A stretch of DNA of 64,000 nucleotides from Thalassomonas viridans (lineage in GTDB: Bacteria; Pseudomonadota; Gammaproteobacteria; Enterobacterales; Alteromonadaceae). Shown one piece after another: positions 50,868 to 63,973 of the stretch. The position numbers were made by a program, and so were the translations under genes. The first letter of the stretch is position 1. The number at the start of each line of letters is the position of its first letter. The stretch spans positions 6,662,748 through 6,726,747 of the forward strand of contig NZ_CP059733.1 of NCBI RefSeq assembly GCF_000948985.2, written 5' to 3'. A model generated the notes under the pieces. It saw only the letters and a program-made list of their open reading frames with translations. It made no database searches and had not been told where the DNA came from.

Positions 50868-52187
50868 TCAGGCAAGTCCGCAGTTCCGGGTCATATTCTC
50901 ATTATGTGACTTGTGCACGATAATATTGTCTTCGATGCGGATGCCGCCATATGGCATCATGGCTTCGACTTCGCTCCAGTTTACCAGTCCGGCATGCGCT
51001 GATGCTTTTAAATCCCCCAACAGGGAATCGATAAAGTACAGGCCCGGCTCTATGGTAAAGACCTGGTTGGCCTCGATAACCCTTGAGGTACGTAAGAAGG
51101 CATGCTCTTCCGGCGCATTGACATGGGTGCCGCGCTCGTCCGCCATAAAGCCGCCGACATCATGGGTTTGCAGTCCCAAGTGATGGCCGAGGCCATGCGG
51201 GAAGAAAGTGCTGATAATACCGGTTTCAGCTGCGGTGTCGGCGTCCGTGTTGATAAAGCCGAATTCATTCAATACCTGGCCGATCTCCCGGTAGATTTCC
51301 ACATGCAGGTCAACATAACTCTTACCTGGCTTAAGGCCGTCTACGGCGGTCAACATCAGCTTGTCCATACGGGTGATCAACTCGGTAAACTTGTCCTGTT
51401 TAAAGGAGTAAGTCCGGGTGATGTCCGAGGCATAACCGTTAAAATTGGCGCCGGCATCAAGCAAGAAAGACTTGTGGTGCTGGGGCACATTACGGTTTAA
51501 CGCGGTGTAATGCAGTATCGAGGCATTTTCGTTTAACGCCACGATATTACCGTAAGGAGTCTCGTTGTCTGTATGGTGCGTCGCCTTCAAATAAGCCTGC
51601 TGGATATCATATTCGCTTTTCCCCTGCATGAAGGCTTCTTTCGCCGCCTGGTGCCCTTTTACCGCAACAAAGTTAGACTGGCGCATACATTCCTGCTCAT
51701 AGGCGGTTTTGTAGGCTCTGTGATAATGCAGGTAGTTCAGCAAGGGCTCAGGGTTGATCTGTTCAAAGCCCAGCGCTTTGGCCACTTCAAGATGGGCGCC
51801 GATATAGGCATAGCCTTTTTTATCATAAGGTAGCAGCTGATCGACATCTGTGGCTTTGCTCAGGATCTTGATATCGAAGAATTCATTCCAGTAGCTGTCG
51901 GTCAGCTCCACCACTTTATGCCAGAAATCCACCGGCTGGTAATAAATCAGCTGCGGCTTGTCTTTGCCGTTAATGATCAGCCAACTGTTGGGAATATCCA
52001 CTAAAGGTAACCAGGCCTTAAAATGCGGGTTCACTTTAAACGGGTAGCCGTAATCGTCCAGGAAAACTTTAATTTCCTGTCCCGAATGGATCACTAACCC
52101 GTCCAGGTTTTCCCGTGATAATGCCGTTGCCGACCGGCGTTGTAATTCTGCAATATGGGCCGGATAAAGTGCTGTTAACCTTGTCAT
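50868..52187 (-). CDS. pepQ: Xaa-Pro dipeptidase
   Basis: 439 aa, matching E. coli PepQ. Splits dipeptides with C-terminal proline. M24 metallopeptidase domain (about 165-430) with the metal ligands in LLDAGANFNGYASDITRTYSF (two Asp, in part), HGLGHHLGLQTHDVGG (His), FTIEPGLYF (Glu) and GGIRIEDNI (Glu). The N-terminal creatinase-type domain is present. Start of the pepQ-yigZ-trkH series, with 39 and 35 base gaps. Confidence 0.97.
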   Translation of the reverse strand: MTRLTALYPAHIAELQRRSATALSRENLDGLVIHSGQEIKVFLDDYGYPFKVNPHFKAWLPLVDIPNSWLIINGKDKPQLIYYQPVDFWHKVVELTDSYWNEFFDIKILSKATDVDQLLPYDKKGYAYIGAHLEVAKALGFEQINPEPLLNYLHYHRAYKTAYEQECMRQSNFVAVKGHQAAKEAFMQGKSEYDIQQAYLKATHHTDNETPYGNIVALNENASILHYTALNRNVPQHHKSFLLDAGANFNGYASDITRTYSFKQDKFTELITRMDKLMLTAVDGLKPGKSYVDLHVEIYREIGQVLNEFGFINTDADTAAETGIISTFFPHGLGHHLGLQTHDVGGFMADERGTHVNAPEEHAFLRTSRVIEANQVFTIEPGLYFIDSLLGDLKASAHAGLVNWSEVEAMMPYGGIRIEDNIIVHKSHNENMTRNCGLA

Positions 52188-52264
52188 CTATGCGATTCCC
52201 TAGTGTTTTTTTCCTATCATATCACACAGCTTAACTCAGTACAGCAGCCCCGGCCGCAAGTCGC

Positions 52265-54202
52265 TTATTCACTGATGTGCATATCGCTGAGATCGTCAAA
52301 CAGGGAACCTTGCTGCCCCACCTGGGATTGATAGATTTGCTGGTAGGCCAGTACGCTTTTGACATAATCCCGGGTTTCTTTAAAGGGAATGGTTTCAATC
52401 CAGGCATCGGCAGGCAGAGTCACGCTGTTTTTCAGCCACCTTTTCACCCTGTGGGGACCGGCATTATAAGAGGCGGTAGCCAGCACGGAATTACCTTTGT
52501 TTTTATCCAGCAAAAATTTCAGGTATTTGGTGCCTAAACCTATATTGTTTTCGGCATTAAATAAATACCTTTTCGAGACTTTACGCTTTTCCAGCTGCTT
52601 GGCGGTATTGGGCATTACCTGCATCAGGCCCTTGGCCCCCGCCGAGGAATTGGCATCCGTCATAAAGGAGCTTTCCCGCCGGGTAATGGCAAAGGCCCAG
52701 GCAGGATTGATCTCGTTGTTTTTCGCATGCTGGATAATCTGGTTGTCGAAAGCAAGCGGGAACCTTAAATCAACATCATCTAAATAGCCCACTTGCGCCA
52801 GGGTAAAGATGGCCCGGTCAAACCAGCCGGCTTCATAAGCCACCTTAGCCGCTACCAGTTTTTCCCTGTCATTCAGGTTCGACAGCCAATAATTCCATTC
52901 CCGCCGGGCCTGATTAAACCTTTGCAGGTGAAACAACTCAAACGCCCGCTTGGCCGCCAGGTGGGTTAATACCGCCTTTTTTTCATCGTCGGAAATCTCC
53001 AGCGGTTTGTCCTGCAAGTTCACCGGCAATTTCAGGTAGCCTGCCGCCAGGAAACCATAATAATGCCGCTCACGCGCCAGTTCCTGCAGCAGGCTTTCCC
53101 CGGTGGCAACATCCCCCGTATCGATCAAGCTGCGGGCATACCAGTATTTCCATTTCAGTTCGCTTTTGTATTGCTCCGGCAGCGCCACCAACTCAGATTT
53201 GAGCTGCTCGCTGTCTTTCTGTTTCAGCACCTGGGCCAGCCGCCATTGGATCATGGTATTGGACAAAGAGCTTTCCGCCACCTTGTCCAGCCATACCTGG
53301 GCCTGCTTGTGGTTTTTACTGGACAATGCCAGGGCAAATTTAACGATAATTTCCTGATCTTGCTCTTCGGTAAAGGAAAACTGTTTGCTGGCTTTTTGGT
53401 AGGTCGCCAACGCCCTTTTCGGCGCACGCCAGACCAGGCGTTTTAAGCCGTAAGCCATGATTTGTGCTTCTTTGGCAGATTTTTCCTTAAAGCGGCCGAT
53501 GCGGGTAATATAGGCGGGATCCCGCCTGACTTTATGCCACAGGCGGCCAAGGTAACGTTCATTTTCCGGCAACAGGCCGGTCAGGTAAGGGATAAGGGTG
53601 TGTTTGCCGCCGTTCGCCGCCAGGGATAAACGCTGCCAGACAATATCCGGGGTGCGGTAACCCGCTTCCTGCCAGCGCTTAAACAAGGGATCACATTTTT
53701 TATCCTGCGATTTTCCTACCAGCCACAGCTTAGTGACCTGGGCCAATACCTCCTGCTCGCTGTGTCCGGCATTCAAGCGGAAACTCAGCTGCTGGCACTG
53801 TAAAGCGGCATTGGACGTCGGGGTATAATATTTCAGAAACAGCGCCTGCTGATTACGTTTGGCCAGATAGTTCAGCCATTTTTTCCGCAGGGGCCAATCC
53901 AGGGGAGTCCCCTTATAGGTGGCGAGGAAGTTATCGATTTCCTCCAGGTGCTTCAGGTTGGCGCGCTTGATCAACCTTTGCTGGTCCAGGTAGGGCTGAA
54001 GCGGATAATAATGCAGCTGCTGGTACAATTCCTGGTACCGGGCCGAAGCCGGCTGCCACAAATGTTTTTCTGCCTGGAGAAATATTTTCCGCTGCGGATC
54101 GGTTGGCTGCACCCGGGTCGCCTTACTTTCCTGTATCGGCAGTAACAACACACTGGCCAACAACAATACCCGGCCAAGTCCAAACCTTTCCATAAATTCC
54201 AC
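52265..54202 (-). CDS. slt: Soluble lytic murein transglycosylase
   Basis: 645 aa. Cleaved signal at the N-terminus (LLLASVLLLPIQESKA). A long alpha-superhelical ring (about 35-440) precedes the lysozyme-like SLT domain: catalytic Glu in ITRRESSFMTDANSSAGAKGLMQ near residue 510 and the NIGLGTKYLKFLLD and TASYNAGPHRVKRWL segments. Cuts the MurNAc-GlcNAc bond of peptidoglycan to give anhydro ends, in the periplasm. Single gene; no terminator seen directly after the stop. Confidence 0.95.
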   Translation of the reverse strand: MEFMERFGLGRVLLLASVLLLPIQESKATRVQPTDPQRKIFLQAEKHLWQPASARYQELYQQLHYYPLQPYLDQQRLIKRANLKHLEEIDNFLATYKGTPLDWPLRKKWLNYLAKRNQQALFLKYYTPTSNAALQCQQLSFRLNAGHSEQEVLAQVTKLWLVGKSQDKKCDPLFKRWQEAGYRTPDIVWQRLSLAANGGKHTLIPYLTGLLPENERYLGRLWHKVRRDPAYITRIGRFKEKSAKEAQIMAYGLKRLVWRAPKRALATYQKASKQFSFTEEQDQEIIVKFALALSSKNHKQAQVWLDKVAESSLSNTMIQWRLAQVLKQKDSEQLKSELVALPEQYKSELKWKYWYARSLIDTGDVATGESLLQELARERHYYGFLAAGYLKLPVNLQDKPLEISDDEKKAVLTHLAAKRAFELFHLQRFNQARREWNYWLSNLNDREKLVAAKVAYEAGWFDRAIFTLAQVGYLDDVDLRFPLAFDNQIIQHAKNNEINPAWAFAITRRESSFMTDANSSAGAKGLMQVMPNTAKQLEKRKVSKRYLFNAENNIGLGTKYLKFLLDKNKGNSVLATASYNAGPHRVKRWLKNSVTLPADAWIETIPFKETRDYVKSVLAYQQIYQSQVGQQGSLFDDLSDMHISE

Positions 54203-54429
54203 TCGCTATTTTAATACTACCCTTTGATTATTCACGCTCTGGTCGCCATTGCAAGCAGACATTGGCTTTTTTCAATTTTATTTGATTGCCCCGCGATCCC
54301 CGGGATTAGTTGGCTAAAAGCTTGCTAATCAGTCGGCTAAAAGCTTGCCAATCGCAGTTTAGCGGTTAGACTAGTGCCATATCAGAACACCTGTCGGCTT
54401 TGCCCGTTATTTACAAGCTTAAATTATCT
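54203..54429. promoter_or_regulatory. Divergent slt/tusA region with tandem 19-base repeats
   Basis: GGCTAAAAGCTTGCTAATC at 54312-54330 and a copy with one change at 54335-54353, period 23 bases (about two helical turns). This spacing would put both sites on the same DNA face. It lies about 80 bases before tusA. Confidence 0.5.
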
Positions 54430-54678
54430 ATGTCTTCAGCCAAATTTGAACAAGCCAACCATACTCTAGATACCTTGGGATTACGTTGTCCGGAACCCGT
54501 GATGATGGTGCGTATGAATATCCGTAAAATCGCCGTAGGTGAAACCTTGCTTATTGAAGCAGACGACCCCTCCACCACCCGGGATATTCCCAGTTTTTGC
54601 CGTTTTATGGAACATGAGTTAGTGGCGCAGGAAACCGAATCGGCTCCCTACCGCTATTTGATTAAGAAGTGCCAGTAA
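54430..54678 (+). CDS. tusA: Sulfur carrier protein TusA
   Basis: 82 aa from ATG 54430; an ATG-less extension to 54400 is unlikely. TusA signature [21 protein letters not shown] with the active Cys in RCPEP, and the end [14 protein letters not shown]. Relays sulfur from IscS to TusBCDE for 2-thiouridine in tRNA wobble positions. Convergent with glyS. Confidence 0.96.
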   Translation: MSSAKFEQANHTLDTLGLRCPEPVMMVRMNIRKIAVGETLLIEADDPSTTRDIPSFCRFMEHELVAQETESAPYRYLIKKCQ

Positions 54679-54726
54679 ATAACTAAAACTTATATTAAAC
54701 ACAGTTTATATAAAAATTACAGATAT

Positions 54727-54759
54727 AAAAAGGGGAATGCCATACGCATTCCCCCTTTT
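54727..54759. terminator. Bidirectional terminator between tusA and glyS
   Basis: AAAGGGGAATGC - CATAC - GCATTCCCCCTTT, a 12-pair stem with one slip, with T-rich flanks on both strands. Confidence 0.85.
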
Positions 54760-54781
54760 GTTATTTACGCTATTTAAAAGC

Positions 54782-56851
54782 TTATTTTTGCAATAATGAA
54801 ATATCGGCAATCGCAAAGAAGCTGTTGCGGATTTCATTTAAAAGCGTCAGGCGGTTGGTTTTCACCGCTTCATCGTCCGCCATGACCATCACGGAATCGA
54901 AGAAGGTGTCGATCGGCGTTTTAAGCATGGCCAGCTCAGACAAGGCTGCCTGGTAGTCTTTAGCTGCCATCATAGGCGCTATTTTGCCTTTGATATCGGC
55001 AAAAGTAGCCGCCAGATCACGTTCGGCTGCTTCGCTAGCCAGTTCCGCTTTAAATTCCGGATACAGCTCACCGTCAAACTTCGCCAGGATATTACCGACA
55101 CGTTTGTTGGCCGCCGCTAAAGTTTCCGCCGCTTCCAGGGTACGGAAATGGCTTACCGCTTTCACGCGTTTTTCGAAATCTACCGGCGCGGTCGGCTTCT
55201 TAGCCAGTACCGACTGGATAACGTCAACGGCGATATCCTGCTCCTGATAGTAGGCGCGGAAACGGCCCATCACGAAATCAATCACATCGGCGGCGGTATT
55301 TTCATTTGATAACTTCTCGCCGAACAACTCTATGCCCTGATCTATCAATACCGCCAGATCTAAGTCCAGCTGCTTTTCAGTGATGATACGGATAACACCG
55401 ATAGCGGCACGACGTAAAGCAAAGGGATCTTTATCCCCTTTTGGCGGCTGGTTGATACCAAAGATGCCCACCAGGGAATCGATTTTATCGGCAATAGCCA
55501 CAGCAGATCCGATATCGCCCTGCGGCAAGCTGTCACCGGCAAAACGCGGACGGTATTGATCTTCCAGCGCCTGGGCGATGGCTTCCGGCTCACCGTCGTT
55601 GCGGGCGTAGTATTTACCCATAGTGCCCTGGACCTGAGGGAACTCCAGCACCATTTCCGACATCAGATCGGTTTTCGATAACAGACCGGCGCGGTAAGCC
55701 GCTTTGGCGTCTTCACCCAGCACAGAAGCGATATGCTCGCTTAAGCTGGCGATACGGTGCGATTTGGCTTTTAGAGTACCCAACTGCTTCTGGAACAATA
55801 CGGTATCCAGCGTCGGCAGTCTTTGCTCCAGGCTTTGCTTCTTATCGGTTTTAAAGAAGAATTCTGCATCCGCCAGACGTGGACGAATGACCTTCTCGTT
55901 ACCCAGAATAACCTGTTGCGGGTCTTTACTTTCGATATTGGTGACAAAGATAAATTTGTTAACCAGCTTACCTTCGCTGTCGACCACAGGGAAATATTTC
56001 TGGTGATCTTTCATCGAGTAAATCAGCGGCTCGGCCGGAACGTTCAAGAACTCTTCTTCAAAGTTTCCTACCAGTACCACAGGCCATTCAACCAAAGCAG
56101 TCACTTCATCCAGCAGCTCGTCATCGATCAGCGCTTCGCCGTTAATACCTTCGGCAGCGACTTTGATTTGCTCAACGATTTTTTCCTGGCGCTCAGCAAA
56201 ATCAACCATAACATAAGCGCTCTCTAAGGCGCTCTGGTAGTCGTTTGCATGGTTAAGGGTAACAAGCCCCTCATGATGGAATCTGTGGCCTGTAACTTGA
56301 TTACCGGCGCTCACACCTAAGGTCTCACCGCTGAGCTTCTGGTCGCCGTATAACATCACCAAAGTATGTACCGGACGGATAAACTGGGTGCGCTCACTGC
56401 CCCAGCGCATAGGTTTTGGAATAGGCAGTTTGGCAATGGCAGTGTTAACCATATCAGGGATCAGTTCAGCAACGTTTTTACCCGGCACCAGGGCACGGTG
56501 TAATAACCATTCGCCTTTATCTGTGGTCAAACGCTCGGCTTCGGCTACGGTAATGCCGTTGGAACGTGCCCAGCCTTCGGCGGCTTTGCTTGGCTCGCCC
56601 TGCTCGTTAAAAGCAACGTTTACCGCAGGACCACGTTTTTCGATTTGCTTGTCTGCCTGCTTTTCAACTAAGTCGAAAACCTGTACCGCTAAACGGCGCG
56701 GGGTGGCAAACCATTTAATATCGCTGTAGGCCAGCTCGGCACTGTCCAGCTGACCCTGAATGTTTTCAAAGAAAGTGATCGCCAGTTTTTTTAATGATTT
56801 AGGAGGTAACTCTTCGGTACCCAATTCAATTAATAAAGTTTCTGTGGTCAT
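54782..56851 (-). CDS. glyS: Glycyl-tRNA synthetase beta subunit
   Basis: 689 aa, normal length for the alpha2-beta2 bacterial enzyme. Opening TLLIELGTEELPPKSLKKLA, the HD-like domain and the anticodon-binding end (KRVKAVSHFRTLEAA, SVMVMADDEAVKTNRL) are recognisable. Carries tRNA recognition and editing-like parts, while GlyQ has the active site. Start overlaps the glyQ stop by one base (TAATG). Confidence 0.98.
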   Translation of the reverse strand: MTTETLLIELGTEELPPKSLKKLAITFFENIQGQLDSAELAYSDIKWFATPRRLAVQVFDLVEKQADKQIEKRGPAVNVAFNEQGEPSKAAEGWARSNGITVAEAERLTTDKGEWLLHRALVPGKNVAELIPDMVNTAIAKLPIPKPMRWGSERTQFIRPVHTLVMLYGDQKLSGETLGVSAGNQVTGHRFHHEGLVTLNHANDYQSALESAYVMVDFAERQEKIVEQIKVAAEGINGEALIDDELLDEVTALVEWPVVLVGNFEEEFLNVPAEPLIYSMKDHQKYFPVVDSEGKLVNKFIFVTNIESKDPQQVILGNEKVIRPRLADAEFFFKTDKKQSLEQRLPTLDTVLFQKQLGTLKAKSHRIASLSEHIASVLGEDAKAAYRAGLLSKTDLMSEMVLEFPQVQGTMGKYYARNDGEPEAIAQALEDQYRPRFAGDSLPQGDIGSAVAIADKIDSLVGIFGINQPPKGDKDPFALRRAAIGVIRIITEKQLDLDLAVLIDQGIELFGEKLSNENTAADVIDFVMGRFRAYYQEQDIAVDVIQSVLAKKPTAPVDFEKRVKAVSHFRTLEAAETLAAANKRVGNILAKFDGELYPEFKAELASEAAERDLAATFADIKGKIAPMMAAKDYQAALSELAMLKTPIDTFFDSVMVMADDEAVKTNRLTLLNEIRNSFFAIADISLLQK

Positions 56852-57768
56852 TATTTTTCTCCCGCAGCCTGGTCTTTACATAATGGGAAACCGAGCTCCT
56901 CACGCACTGCGTAGTAAGCTTCGGCACAGGCTTTAGACAAGGCCCGGACTCTAAGGATATAACGCTGCCTTTCGGTCACGGAAATGGCATGGCGGGCGTC
57001 TAACAGGTTAAAGGCATGAGAGGCCTTCATCACCTGCTCATAGGCAGGCAACGGCAGGTTGTTTTTAATCAGCTTCTGGCTGTCCTGCTCGCACTGGTCA
57101 AACATTTTAAATAAGGCGTCAACGTCAGCATGCTCAAAGTTATAGTGAGACTGCTCAACTTCGTTTTGATGGAAAACATCGCCGTATAATACTTTACCCA
57201 TAGGGCCGTCGGTCCATACCAGATCATAGATGCTGTCGACGTTTTGGATATACATGGCCAGACGCTCAAGACCGTAAGTGATCTCACCGGTTACCGGAGC
57301 ACATTCCAAGCCGCCTACCTGCTGGAAGTAGGTAAACTGGGTGATTTCCATGCCGTTTAACCAGATCTCCCAACCCAGCCCCCAGGCGCCTAAAGTGGGT
57401 GATTCCCAATTGTCTTCAACGAAACGGATATCGTGTACTAACGGGTCGATACCCAACTCTTTTAACGAGTTCAGGTACAGCTCCTGGATATTTTTCGGCG
57501 ACGGCTTGAGCATCACCTGGAACTGGTAGTAATGTTGCAAACGGTTTGGGTTTTCACCGTAACGGCCATCGGTAGGACGGCGGCATGGCTGCACATAGGC
57601 GCTGCTCATCGGCTCGGGTCCGATAGAACGCAGGAAGGTCATGGGGTGGAAAGTTCCTGCCCCTACTTCCAGATCTAGTGGTTGAACGATAACGCATCCC
57701 TGGCGCGACCAATAATCCTGCAGCTGCAGAATTAACCCTTGAAAGGTATTGATATTAAACGTACTCAT
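56851..57768 (-). CDS. glyQ: Glycyl-tRNA synthetase alpha subunit
   Basis: 305 aa. Class II core: [32 protein letters not shown] [23 protein letters not shown] (motif 2, in part), [10 protein letters not shown] and [10 protein letters not shown] (motif 3). Activates glycine and, with GlyS, charges tRNA-Gly. First gene of glyQ-glyS, 102 bases before the gyrB terminator region. Confidence 0.98.
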   Translation of the reverse strand: MSTFNINTFQGLILQLQDYWSRQGCVIVQPLDLEVGAGTFHPMTFLRSIGPEPMSSAYVQPCRRPTDGRYGENPNRLQHYYQFQVMLKPSPKNIQELYLNSLKELGIDPLVHDIRFVEDNWESPTLGAWGLGWEIWLNGMEITQFTYFQQVGGLECAPVTGEITYGLERLAMYIQNVDSIYDLVWTDGPMGKVLYGDVFHQNEVEQSHYNFEHADVDALFKMFDQCEQDSQKLIKNNLPLPAYEQVMKASHAFNLLDARHAISVTERQRYILRVRALSKACAEAYYAVREELGFPLCKDQAAGEK

Positions 57769-57870
57769 GAATTTCCGGCTTTACGTTATTAAAATAGAAA
57801 CTTGGCTAAGTATACCTTTTGCGCTATGTGATAACTCTGCCTAATTTTATTTTTGGTTAAGTTTTTAACT

Positions 57871-57899
57871 AAAAATGCCCGATATGGTGATCGGGCATT
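57871..57899 (-). terminator. Terminator of the dnaA-gyrB unit
   Basis: Perfect 10-pair stem AATGCCCGAT / ATCGGGCATT with a 6-base loop, followed by TTTTTAGTT on the minus strand, 25 bases past the gyrB stop. Confidence 0.9.
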
Positions 57900-57923
57900 C
57901 ATTTATACACTAAGTATGCTGAA

Positions 57924-60368
<2,445 letters not shown>

Positions 60369-60373
60369 TCAGC

Positions 60374-61462
60374 CTATTCACTCATTGCTGATATTTCACC
60401 ATGTTCCACGTGAAACATCTGATAACTTTCATTGCTTGGCACCAGAGGCGCCAAAACCAATTTATCGATTGCGGTCAGGATTACCTGACAATTTAGTTCT
60501 TTTATCGCATCCGATACCAGGGCCCTTGAAGCCGTGTCCAATTCGGCACCGATATCGTCTATCAATAAAATTGGTTTTACTCGCTTAACTTTTTCGATCA
60601 ATTTCGCCTGGGCGAAAGTTAACGCGAGTAAAAACAACTTTTGCTGTCCGCGGGACAACTGGAAATCAATCGGGTGTTTATGCAAGAGAAACTTCACATC
60701 AAACTTATGCGCCCCGTACAGGCTCGACCCGTATTTTAATTCCTTGTCCTCGTTTTCACTGAGCACATCCAGCAGCTCTCTCTTTTTATTCCAACCGCGG
60801 GAATATTGTAACGTAATTTCCTCGGCAATAGAGGGTAATAACAACCCCAGCCAAACATTTAATTCTTCAATGAACTCATTGATATATTCCTGCCGGCTTT
60901 GGGCCACCACCATAGAGTGCTGACAAAACAGTTCCGTCCAGTAGCGACGTAAGCCCGGTTCCATCAAACTGCGGATGCCGGCATTTCTTTGTTTCAGCAC
61001 TTTTGAAAAGTCCCGCCACTGTTTGGCAAAGTCATGTTTCACGTGAAACAATCCCAAATCAATGAAGCGGCGGCGCTCTTTCGGTCCGCCAAAAAATAAT
61101 TTAAAACTTTCTGGCGTGACAATTTGTACCGCGATATTTTTCGCCAAATCCGATAAACGGGATTGCCTTTCCCCGTCTACCTTAATTTCGGTCTGGCTGG
61201 TAAGCACGTTCCGGCTGATGCCCATGCGGCGATCCTGACTGTCGGTAATATTCGCCACAAACTGCTCATGGTTAAAACTCACTAAACTTTCCGTTTTCGT
61301 GGTCCGGAACGATTTACCATGCCCGAGATAAAATAATGCCTCTAACAGGCTGCTTTTACCGCTGCCGTTATCCCCGACAATAAAATTCAAATCCGGGTGA
61401 AAAACAATTTTTTTTCCGCTGAGATTTCTAAAATTTTGCGTGATTAAACTAACAACACTCAT
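60374..61462 (-). CDS. recF: DNA replication and repair protein RecF
   Basis: 362 aa. SMC-like ATPase: Walker A GDNGSGKSSLLEALFYLGHG, signature LSRGQQKLFLLAL, Walker B ILLIDDIGAELD. Helps RecFOR load RecA at gaps. Starts one base into the dnaN stop (ATG/TAA overlap), implying coupled translation. The C-terminus ends soon after FHVEHG. Confidence 0.97.
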   Translation of the reverse strand: MSVVSLITQNFRNLSGKKIVFHPDLNFIVGDNGSGKSSLLEALFYLGHGKSFRTTKTESLVSFNHEQFVANITDSQDRRMGISRNVLTSQTEIKVDGERQSRLSDLAKNIAVQIVTPESFKLFFGGPKERRRFIDLGLFHVKHDFAKQWRDFSKVLKQRNAGIRSLMEPGLRRYWTELFCQHSMVVAQSRQEYINEFIEELNVWLGLLLPSIAEEITLQYSRGWNKKRELLDVLSENEDKELKYGSSLYGAHKFDVKFLLHKHPIDFQLSRGQQKLFLLALTFAQAKLIEKVKRVKPILLIDDIGAELDTASRALVSDAIKELNCQVILTAIDKLVLAPLVPSNESYQMFHVEHGEISAMSE

Positions 61463-62565
61463 TACAGTCGCATAGGCATAACAACATACAAGGCTTCACC
61501 TGAATGACAGCCTTCAATGACAACACTGCTGTTAGCGTCCGCCAGGGTAAATTTCACCTCGGCGTCTTTAATGGCATTAAGCACATCCAACACATAACTG
61601 ACGTTGAAACCTATTTCCAAATCTTCGAAAGGAAAATTAATCTCGATTTCTTCTTCCGCCTGTTCCTGCTCCGGGTTATTGGCAGTGATCTTCAGCTCGC
61701 TCTGGCTGAAGTTTAAACGCACCCCCTTGAACTTTTCATTCGATAAGATAGAGGCGCGCGACAACACCTGGCGTAACTGATCTTTGTCGGTTTCTAATAC
61801 CTTGTCGCCGTTTCTCGGCAATACCCGGCGATAATCCGGGAAGCGGCCGTCCACCAGCTTGCTGGTGAAAGAGAATTCCTGATCTATGATGCGGATATGG
61901 TTAGAACCCAGGAATACCTGGATCTCTTCATCCACCGGGCTAAGCAAACGTATGATCTCCAGGATGCCCTTACGCGGTACTATCACCTGGCGGGCAGGAA
62001 GCGCCAATGAATCATTGGTAATTTTGCAGATCGCCAAACGGTGACCGTCGGTGGCAACGGAGCGGATTTCATTGTTTTCCGTTTCGATCGACATACCGTT
62101 GAGGTAATAACGCACATCCTGGTTCGCCATGGAAAAATGCGTGCTTTCGATCAGACGCAGCAAATCTGACTTTAATAGTTTGAATTCAACATCCCCTTTC
62201 CATTCTTCAATGTTGGGGAAGTCGGTTGCCGGCAAGGTAGACAGGGAATATTTACTGCGGCCGGTACTCAGGCGGATCACGTCCTGCTCCGAAGTAAAGG
62301 TGAGCATGGCATTTTCCGGCAGGCTTTTACAGATATCCAGTAATTTTCTTGCCGGCACCGTCACTTGGCCGTCTTCGGCATGGTTTTCCACCTGGGTATA
62401 AGAAACCATTTCAAGCTCTAAATCCGTGGCGGTCAAAGTAAGTGAGTCACCACTTACATCTAAAAGTATATTTCCTAAAATAGGCAGAGTACTTTTTCTC
62501 TCAACGGCACCTGAAACCAGCAAAAGTGGTTTTAACAATAATTCCCTATTTAATGAAAAATTCAT
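61462..62565 (-). CDS. dnaN: DNA polymerase III sliding clamp beta subunit
   Basis: 367 aa in three clamp domains. MNFSLNRELLLKPLLLVSGAVE start, KYSLSTLPATDFP near residue 110, RLLSPVDEEIQVFLGSNHIR, and the end VIEGCHSGEALYVVMPMRL that lines the protein-binding pocket. Ring-shaped processivity factor. Follows dnaA by 40 bases. Confidence 0.98.
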   Translation of the reverse strand: MNFSLNRELLLKPLLLVSGAVERKSTLPILGNILLDVSGDSLTLTATDLELEMVSYTQVENHAEDGQVTVPARKLLDICKSLPENAMLTFTSEQDVIRLSTGRSKYSLSTLPATDFPNIEEWKGDVEFKLLKSDLLRLIESTHFSMANQDVRYYLNGMSIETENNEIRSVATDGHRLAICKITNDSLALPARQVIVPRKGILEIIRLLSPVDEEIQVFLGSNHIRIIDQEFSFTSKLVDGRFPDYRRVLPRNGDKVLETDKDQLRQVLSRASILSNEKFKGVRLNFSQSELKITANNPEQEQAEEEIEINFPFEDLEIGFNVSYVLDVLNAIKDAEVKFTLADANSSVVIEGCHSGEALYVVMPMRL

Positions 62566-62605
62566 TTTTATAACCTAATTAGATTTATACCTGGGCCTTA
62601 GCCGG

Positions 62606-63973
62606 CTAAGAAGAAAGTGTTCTTATCAAGTTCGAATAATCTTCTTTTATATCATGCGTTTCTTCACGCAAGGTTTTTATTTTACGGCATGCATGCAACA
62701 CAGTTGTATGATCCCGGCCACCAAAGGCATCACCGATTTCCGGTAAGCTGTGGTTGGTGAGCTCCTTAGATAATGCCATTGCAATCTGCCTGGGTCTAGC
62801 AACCGAGCGATTTCTTCGCTTGGACAACAGATCTGCGACCTTGATTTTATAATATTCCGCGACCGTGCGCTGAATATTGTCAATAGTAACAAGTTTATCC
62901 TGTAAAGCTAACAAATCTCTTAGCGCTTCACGGACAAAATCTATGGTAATGGCACGGCCGGTAAAGTTGGCGTTGGCAATTACCCGGTTTAATGCCCCTT
63001 CCAGTTCGCGGACATTGGAGCGCAAACGTTTGGCAATGAAAAACGCCACTTCGTCCGCCAGGTTAATATTGCTTTCCTGGGCCTTGCGCTTAAGGATCGC
63101 CACCCGGGTTTCCAGCTCTGGCGGTTCGATCGCTATGGTTAAGCCCCAGCCAAAGCGGGATTTAAGGCGATCTTCCACCCCGTCGATTTCTTTCGGATAT
63201 CTGTCACTGGTAAGAATGATCTGCTGGTTGCCCTCAAGCAAGGCATTAAAGGTATGGAAAAACTCTTCCTGGGTGCGTTCTTTATTGGCAAAGAACTGGA
63301 TATCATCGATCAGCAAGGCGTCCACCGAGCGGTAGTACTGCTTAAACTTTTCAATGGCATTGTTTTGTAATGCCCGGACCATGTCCTGAACAAAGCGCTC
63401 GGAATGCATATAGGCGATTTTGGCCTTAGGCTTGTTGATCAAAATACCATTACCTACGGCATGCAAAAGGTGGGTTTTACCCAAACCGGTAGCACCGTAG
63501 ATAAATAAGGGGTTGTACGCCGATCCCGGGTTGTCCGCCACCTGGGAGGCCGCGGCCCTGGCCAGCTGGTTGGACTTACCTTCAACGAAATTGTCAAAGG
63601 TATATTTGATCCTGACGTTAGTGGTTTTCGGCAGGTTGGCTTCCGGCTCGGGCGGCTTGCTTGCTGCCAGCCCCTGGGGCACGACTTTATCCGCATTCCC
63701 GCTTTGCTCGCCTGAGGCCGCCGGCTCGGGAATACTGCCGACATCAAACCTTAATAAAGGCGGATTGGTTGTATCCAACAAAGAAACTAACTCATTGATA
63801 CGGTTTACATATTTATCACGAACCCAATCAAGCACAAAACGGTTGGGAGCATAAAGGGTCATGATATTGTCATGTACCACACATTGCAGCGGACGGATCC
63901 ACATACTAAATTGCTGCGCAGGCAATTCTTCTTGAAGAACGGAGAGGCAACGCTGCCAAAGAGAATGATCCAA
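62606..63973 (-). CDS. dnaA: Chromosomal replication initiator DnaA
   Basis: 455 aa from the TTG at 63973. Domain I begins [20 protein letters not shown] with [11 protein letters not shown]+ domain with Walker [18 protein letters not shown] and Walker [20 protein letters not shown]; domain IV helix-turn-helix with [15 protein letters not shown], which reads 9-base DnaA boxes. An in-frame ATG at 64000 would add nine atypical residues; GGGAG sits 7 bases before the TTG, so the TTG is preferred. The window ends right there, so the promoter and oriC are not visible. Confidence 0.97.
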   Translation of the reverse strand: MDHSLWQRCLSVLQEELPAQQFSMWIRPLQCVVHDNIMTLYAPNRFVLDWVRDKYVNRINELVSLLDTTNPPLLRFDVGSIPEPAASGEQSGNADKVVPQGLAASKPPEPEANLPKTTNVRIKYTFDNFVEGKSNQLARAAASQVADNPGSAYNPLFIYGATGLGKTHLLHAVGNGILINKPKAKIAYMHSERFVQDMVRALQNNAIEKFKQYYRSVDALLIDDIQFFANKERTQEEFFHTFNALLEGNQQIILTSDRYPKEIDGVEDRLKSRFGWGLTIAIEPPELETRVAILKRKAQESNINLADEVAFFIAKRLRSNVRELEGALNRVIANANFTGRAITIDFVREALRDLLALQDKLVTIDNIQRTVAEYYKIKVADLLSKRRNRSVARPRQIAMALSKELTNHSLPEIGDAFGGRDHTTVLHACRKIKTLREETHDIKEDYSNLIRTLSS

